From: Sarcomyxa edulis
Lineage: Eukaryota > Basidiomycota > Agaricomycetes > Agaricales > Mycenaceae
NCBI GenBank assembly: GCA_009761415.1
Contig: QUOL01000035.1
Span: forward strand, 1-64,000
DNA length: 64,000 nucleotides
Direction: 5' to 3'
In this document: one piece after another, positions 59,575 to 64,000 of the stretch
Numbering within the stretch: position 1 is the first letter of the stretch
How the letters are laid out: every line of letters begins with the position of its first letter
Position numbers and translations under genes: made by a program
Notes under the pieces: model-generated
Databases searched by the model: none
The model's input: only the letters and a program-made list of their open reading frames with translations
Told to the model about the DNA's origin: nothing

Positions 59575-61026
59575 TATGTTTCTTATCCGGGAATAGGGCG
59601 CCCTATTCCACTAACCCCGAGGTCATTTCAAGGCAAAACGGACGAAAAAGGTGACGGAATAGGGCGTTCAGTCACGGAATGTCACGGAATAGGGTGTTTT
59701 GTGACGGAATAGGGCGTTCGGTCACGGAATAGGGCGTCCTGTGACGGAATAGGGCGTTCTCTGACACAACAGTAGGAGCCAGAGCATTTTCCAAATAAGA
59801 CACTGGCTTGTTATTTGGAACATCCAAGAATGCAAAAGCGAGTACCAAGACGTGTCTGAGAGAGACAAGTAAAAATCAGGGATCAAAGAGGGAACCAGAG
59901 CATTTTTCAAATAAGACACTGGCTTGTTATTTGGAAACATCAAAAAACGCAAAAGCGAGTGACAAGACGTGTCTGAGAGAAAAGTAAAAAATCATGGATC
60001 AAAGAGGGAACCATCGAAGTGGAGAAGACGTCAACCATACACCAAGACCAAAGTGAACGGTCAAAGCATCAGTTGCGACAAAAACGAAAAACCAACTCTG
60101 AGAGGCAAGACAAGAAGGCAATCAACCTTCAGCCGTGCAACCCCAAGATCGAGATGAAGTGTATGCATCAGAGACGCAAAAATATGAGATCAAAGAGGGA
60201 ACCATCGAAGTGGACAGACCGATACAAGACAAAGAACGGTCAAAACGCAAGTGAAACAGGGATGAAGCCGTTAGACCCGTAATCGGAATCAGCCGCTACC
60301 CCCCCAGCTGGGACGTTAGGGTTGGGGTAGTTAGGCGGTTAGGGTTAGTGTTAGGCGTTAGGGTTAGTGTTAGGTGTTAGGGTTGAGGATCATATAAAAA
60401 AAAAGTGCGAGTTAGTATCAGAGTCAGAGTGTCAGTGTCAGTGTCAGTGCAGACATCAACTCACATACAAAATCAAGATAGTCAGACAGTCAGTCAAGTG
60501 AGCAACCGACCTATCTCAAACAAGTCAACGAGCGACCGTTTCAAAAATAAAATGTGCATCACAATCAATTGTGGATCAAGTCAACAGAGTCAGTCAGACC
60601 CACATTCCAAATAAGATGACGCCCCACTATTTGAAACTGAGTCACCAACACCAGTCACCAACACCAAGTCTAAGATGAATTGTGGATCAAGTCAACATAG
60701 TCAGACTCACATTCCAAATAAGACGACATCCCACTATTTGAAACCGAGTCACCAACACCAAGTCTGATGCAAGAACACTTAGGGTTACAATGTTTCAAAT
60801 AAGATGACACTCCACTATTTGGAGCCATCGACACCAAGTGAGTCCAAACTAACCCCGAGTAACCCCGTGTGACCCCGAGTTCAAACGACATGGAAATAAC
60901 CCCGTGTAACCCCGAGCTCAAACAGCACAGAAATAACCCCGAGTAACCCCGGGCTCATTTACGACAAACGACAAGGAAACAACTCCAAGCTACCCCAGCG
61001 TCACGCTATGAGAAGCGACCGGATCA
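59575..61026 (+). repeat. Subtelomeric array unit 7 (1452 bp)
   Basis: Full-length unit; first of the third group. Confidence 0.95.
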
Positions 61027-62363
61027 TATGTTTCTTATCCGGGAATAGGGCGCCCTATTCCACTAACCCCGAGGTCATTTCAAGGCAAAACGGACGAAAA
61101 AGGTGACGGAATAGGGCGTTCAGTCACGGAATGTCACGGAATAGGGTGTTTTGTGACGGAATAGGGCGTTCGGTCACGGAATAGGGCGTCCTGTGACGGA
61201 ATAGGGCGTTCTCTGACACAACAGTAGGAGCCAGAGCATTTTCCAAATAAGACACTGGCTTGTTATTTGGAACATCCAAGAATGCAAAAGCGAGTACCAA
61301 GACGTGTCTGAGAGAGACAAGTAAAAATCAGGGATCAAAGAGGGAACCAGAGCATTTTTCAAATAAGACACTGGCTTGTTATTTGGAAACATCAAAAAAC
61401 GCAAAAGCGAGTGACAAGACGTGTCTGAGAGAAAAGTAAAAAATCATGGATCAAAGAGGGAACCATCGAAGTGGAGAAGACGTCAACCATACACCAAGAC
61501 CAAAGTGAACGGTCAAAGCATCAGTTGCGACAAAAACGAAAAACCAACTCTGAGAGGCAAGACAAGAAGGCAATCAACCTTCAGCCGTGCAACCCCAAGA
61601 TCGAGATGAAGTGTATGCATCAGAGACGCAAAAATATGAGATCAAAGAGGGAACCATCGAAGTGGACAGACCGATACAAGACAAAGAACGGTCAAAACGC
61701 AAGTGAAACAGGGATGAAGCCGTTAGACCCGTAATCGGAATCAGCCGCTACCCCCCAGCTGGGACGTTAGGGTTGGGGTAGTTAGGCGGTTAGGGTTAGT
61801 GTTAGGCGTTAGGGTTAGTGTTAGGTGTTAGGGTTGAGGATCATATAAAAAAAAAGTGCGAGTTAGTATCAGAGTCAGAGTGTCAGTGTCAGTGTCAGTG
61901 CAGACATCAACTCACATACAAAATCAAGATAGTCAGACAGTCAGTCAAGTGAGCAACCGACCTATCTCAAACAAGTCAACGAGCGACCGTTTCAAAAATA
62001 AAATGTGCATCACAATCAATTGTGGATCAAGTCAACAGAGTCAGTCAGACCCACATTCCAAATAAGATGACGCCCCACTATTTGAAACTGAGTCACCAAC
62101 ACCAGTCACCAACACCAAGTCTAAGATGAATTGTGGATCAAGTCAACATAGTCAGACTCACATTCCAAATAAGACGACATCCCACTATTTGAAACCGAGT
62201 CACCAACACCAAGTCTGATGCAAGAACACTTAGGGTTACAATGTTTCAAATAAGATGACACTCCACTATTTGGAGCCATCGACACCAAGTGAGTCCAAAC
62301 TAACCCCGAGTAACCCCGTGTGACCCCGAGTTCAAACGACATGGAAATAACCCCGTGTAACCC
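61027..62363 (+). repeat. Subtelomeric array unit 8, truncated (1337 bp)
   Basis: Ends at AACCCCGTGTAACCC, a second and different truncation point, where full units continue CGAGCTC. Confidence 0.95.
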
Positions 62364-63701
62364 TATGTTTCTTATCCGGGAATAGGGCGCCCTATTCCAC
62401 TAACCCCGAGGTCATTTCAAGGCAAAACGGACGAAAAAGGTGACGGAATAGGGCGTTCAGTCACGGAATGTCACGGAATAGGGTGTTTTGTGACGGAATA
62501 GGGCGTTCGGTCACGGAATAGGGCGTCCTGTGACGGAATAGGGCGTTCTCTGACACAACAGTAGGAGCCAGAGCATTTTCCAAATAAGACACTGGCTTGT
62601 TATTTGGAACATCCAAGAATGCAAAAGCGAGTACCAAGACGTGTCTGAGAGAGACAAGTAAAAATCAGGGATCAAAGAGGGAACCAGAGCATTTTTCAAA
62701 TAAGACACTGGCTTGTTATTTGGAAACATCAAAAAACGCAAAAGCGAGTGACAAGACGTGTCTGAGAGAAAAGTAAAAAATCATGGATCAAAGAGGGAAC
62801 CATCGAAGTGGAGAAGACGTCAACCATACACCAAGACCAAAGTGAACGGTCAAAGCATCAGTTGCGACAAAAACGAAAAACCAACTCTGAGAGGCAAGAC
62901 AAGAAGGCAATCAACCTTCAGCCGTGCAACCCCAAGATCGAGATGAAGTGTATGCATCAGAGACGCAAAAATATGAGATCAAAGAGGGAACCATCGAAGT
63001 GGACAGACCGATACAAGACAAAGAACGGTCAAAACGCAAGTGAAACAGGGATGAAGCCGTTAGACCCGTAATCGGAATCAGCCGCTACCCCCCCAGCTGG
63101 GACGTTAGGGTTGGGGTAGTTAGGCGGTTAGGGTTAGTGTTAGGCGTTAGGGTTAGTGTTAGGTGTTAGGGTTGAGGATCATATAAAAAAAAAGTGCGAG
63201 TTAGTATCAGAGTCAGAGTGTCAGTGTCAGTGTCAGTGCAGACATCAACTCACATACAAAATCAAGATAGTCAGACAGTCAGTCAAGTGAGCAACCGACC
63301 TATCTCAAACAAGTCAACGAGCGACCGTTTCAAAAATAAAATGTGCATCACAATCAATTGTGGATCAAGTCAACAGAGTCAGTCAGACCCACATTCCAAA
63401 TAAGATGACGCCCCACTATTTGAAACTGAGTCACCAACACCAGTCACCAACACCAAGTCTAAGATGAATTGTGGATCAAGTCAACATAGTCAGACTCACA
63501 TTCCAAATAAGACGACATCCCACTATTTGAAACCGAGTCACCAACACCAAGTCTGATGCAAGAACACTTAGGGTTACAATGTTTCAAATAAGATGACACT
63601 CCACTATTTGGAGCCATCGACACCAAGTGAGTCCAAACTAACCCCGAGTAACCCCGTGTGACCCCGAGTTCAAACGACATGGAAATAACCCCGTGTAACC
63701 C
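62364..63701 (+). repeat. Subtelomeric array unit 9, truncated (1338 bp)
   Basis: Same right end as unit 8; 1 bp longer in the C run. Confidence 0.95.
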
Positions 63702-64000
63702 TATGTTTCTTATCCGGGAATAGGGCGCCCTATTCCACTAACCCCGAGGTCATTTCAAGGCAAAACGGACGAAAAAGGTGACGGAATAGGGCGTTCAGTC
63801 ACGGAATGTCACGGAATAGGGTGTTTTGTGACGGAATAGGGCGTTCGGTCACGGAATAGGGCGTCCTGTGACGGAATAGGGCGTTCTCTGACACAACAGT
63901 AGGAGCCAGAGCATTTTCCAAATAAGACACTGGCTTGTTATTTGGAACATCCAAGAATGCAAAAGCGAGTACCAAGACGTGTCTGAGAGAGACAAGTAAA
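63702..64000 (+). repeat. Subtelomeric array unit 10, runs off the window
   Basis: First 299 bp of a further unit. The array continues beyond the window. Confidence 0.95.

Noticed and set aside
52043..63680. Recurring 60-90-codon open frames on both strands in every array unit
   Set aside because: They repeat only because the DNA repeats; composition is Lys/Gln/Ser-biased, they overlap each other on both strands, and there is no start context or domain.
30961..64000. Helitron explanation for fixed-end units
   Set aside because: No Rep/HUH motif beside the helicase, no CTRR end with 3' hairpin, and insertion is not between A and T. The motor is RecQ-type, not Pif1-type.
30961..64000. LINE explanation (fixed 3' end, 5' truncation on the minus strand)
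   Set aside because: No reverse transcriptase, no poly-A or A-rich tail at the fixed end and no target-site duplications seen; kept only as a distant alternative.
1..64000. tRNA, rRNA or other standard RNA genes
   Set aside because: No cloverleaf with B-box GGTTCGAATCC-type sequence or rRNA core sequence was noticed by eye; a tRNAscan or Infernal run would be decisive.

Overview
The window looks like one chromosome end of a mushroom-forming basidiomycete (Agaricomycetes). Coding regions are cut by many 45-75 nt GT-AG introns. The recognisable families (TET/JBP-type dioxygenase, JmjC-like protein, F-box protein, OrsD-type zinc-finger RecQ helicase) are typical of such fungi. TTAGGG-like tracts on the + strand put the telomere to the right. 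No standard RNA gene, CRISPR array or prokaryotic feature was seen.

Left part (1-30960): ordinary-looking fungal DNA mixing intact genes with many decayed ones. Apparently intact are an F-box protein (12062-13347), a mitochondrial Mdl1/ABCB10-type ABC transporter with a 10-nt microexon (13769-16611), a JmjC-like gene (25692-27432, minus) and a TET/JBP-like dioxygenase (28050-29585). Broken or suspect are a TOM1/HUWE1 E3-ligase fragment joined to a myosin-motor chitin synthase fragment (2096-4234, minus), an Agaricomycete family with an in-frame stop (16690-17308), a GEP4 phosphatase with a 1-nt frame slip (17481-18501, minus), an LCMT1/PPM1 methyltransferase with an 8-bp duplication and further lesions (18585-19453), a solo zinc domain like the helicase C-terminus with an in-frame stop (24500-25478), and a histone H3 relative with no ATG and an internal stop (30141-30790).

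Right part (30961-64000): subtelomere. A mosaic of repeat blocks (30961-36751) is followed by two nearly identical 7,009-bp units. Each carries seven ~165-bp palindrome-bearing satellite units and a large spliced gene for a telomere-linked-helicase-like protein. The first gene copy is cut off at 43760 by the start of the second; the second is complete to 51577. After a short spacer comes a tandem array of ~1.45-kb units (51896 to the window end) with a higher-order length pattern of 1452/1452/936.

How the parts may fit together: at least twelve subtelomeric units start at exactly the same left (centromere-proximal) sequence, close to a 20-bp palindrome, whatever precedes them, while their right (telomere-proximal) ends are ragged. 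A second block family has a clearly related left terminus, and the helicase element also has a reused left end with a nearby hairpin. The helicase gene encodes zinc fingers, a region with tyrosine-recombinase-like signature residues, a complete RecQ-type motor and a C-terminal zinc domain. I infer, without proof, a chromosome-end extension system that adds units with fixed proximal ends to eroded ends, with this helicase as candidate machinery.
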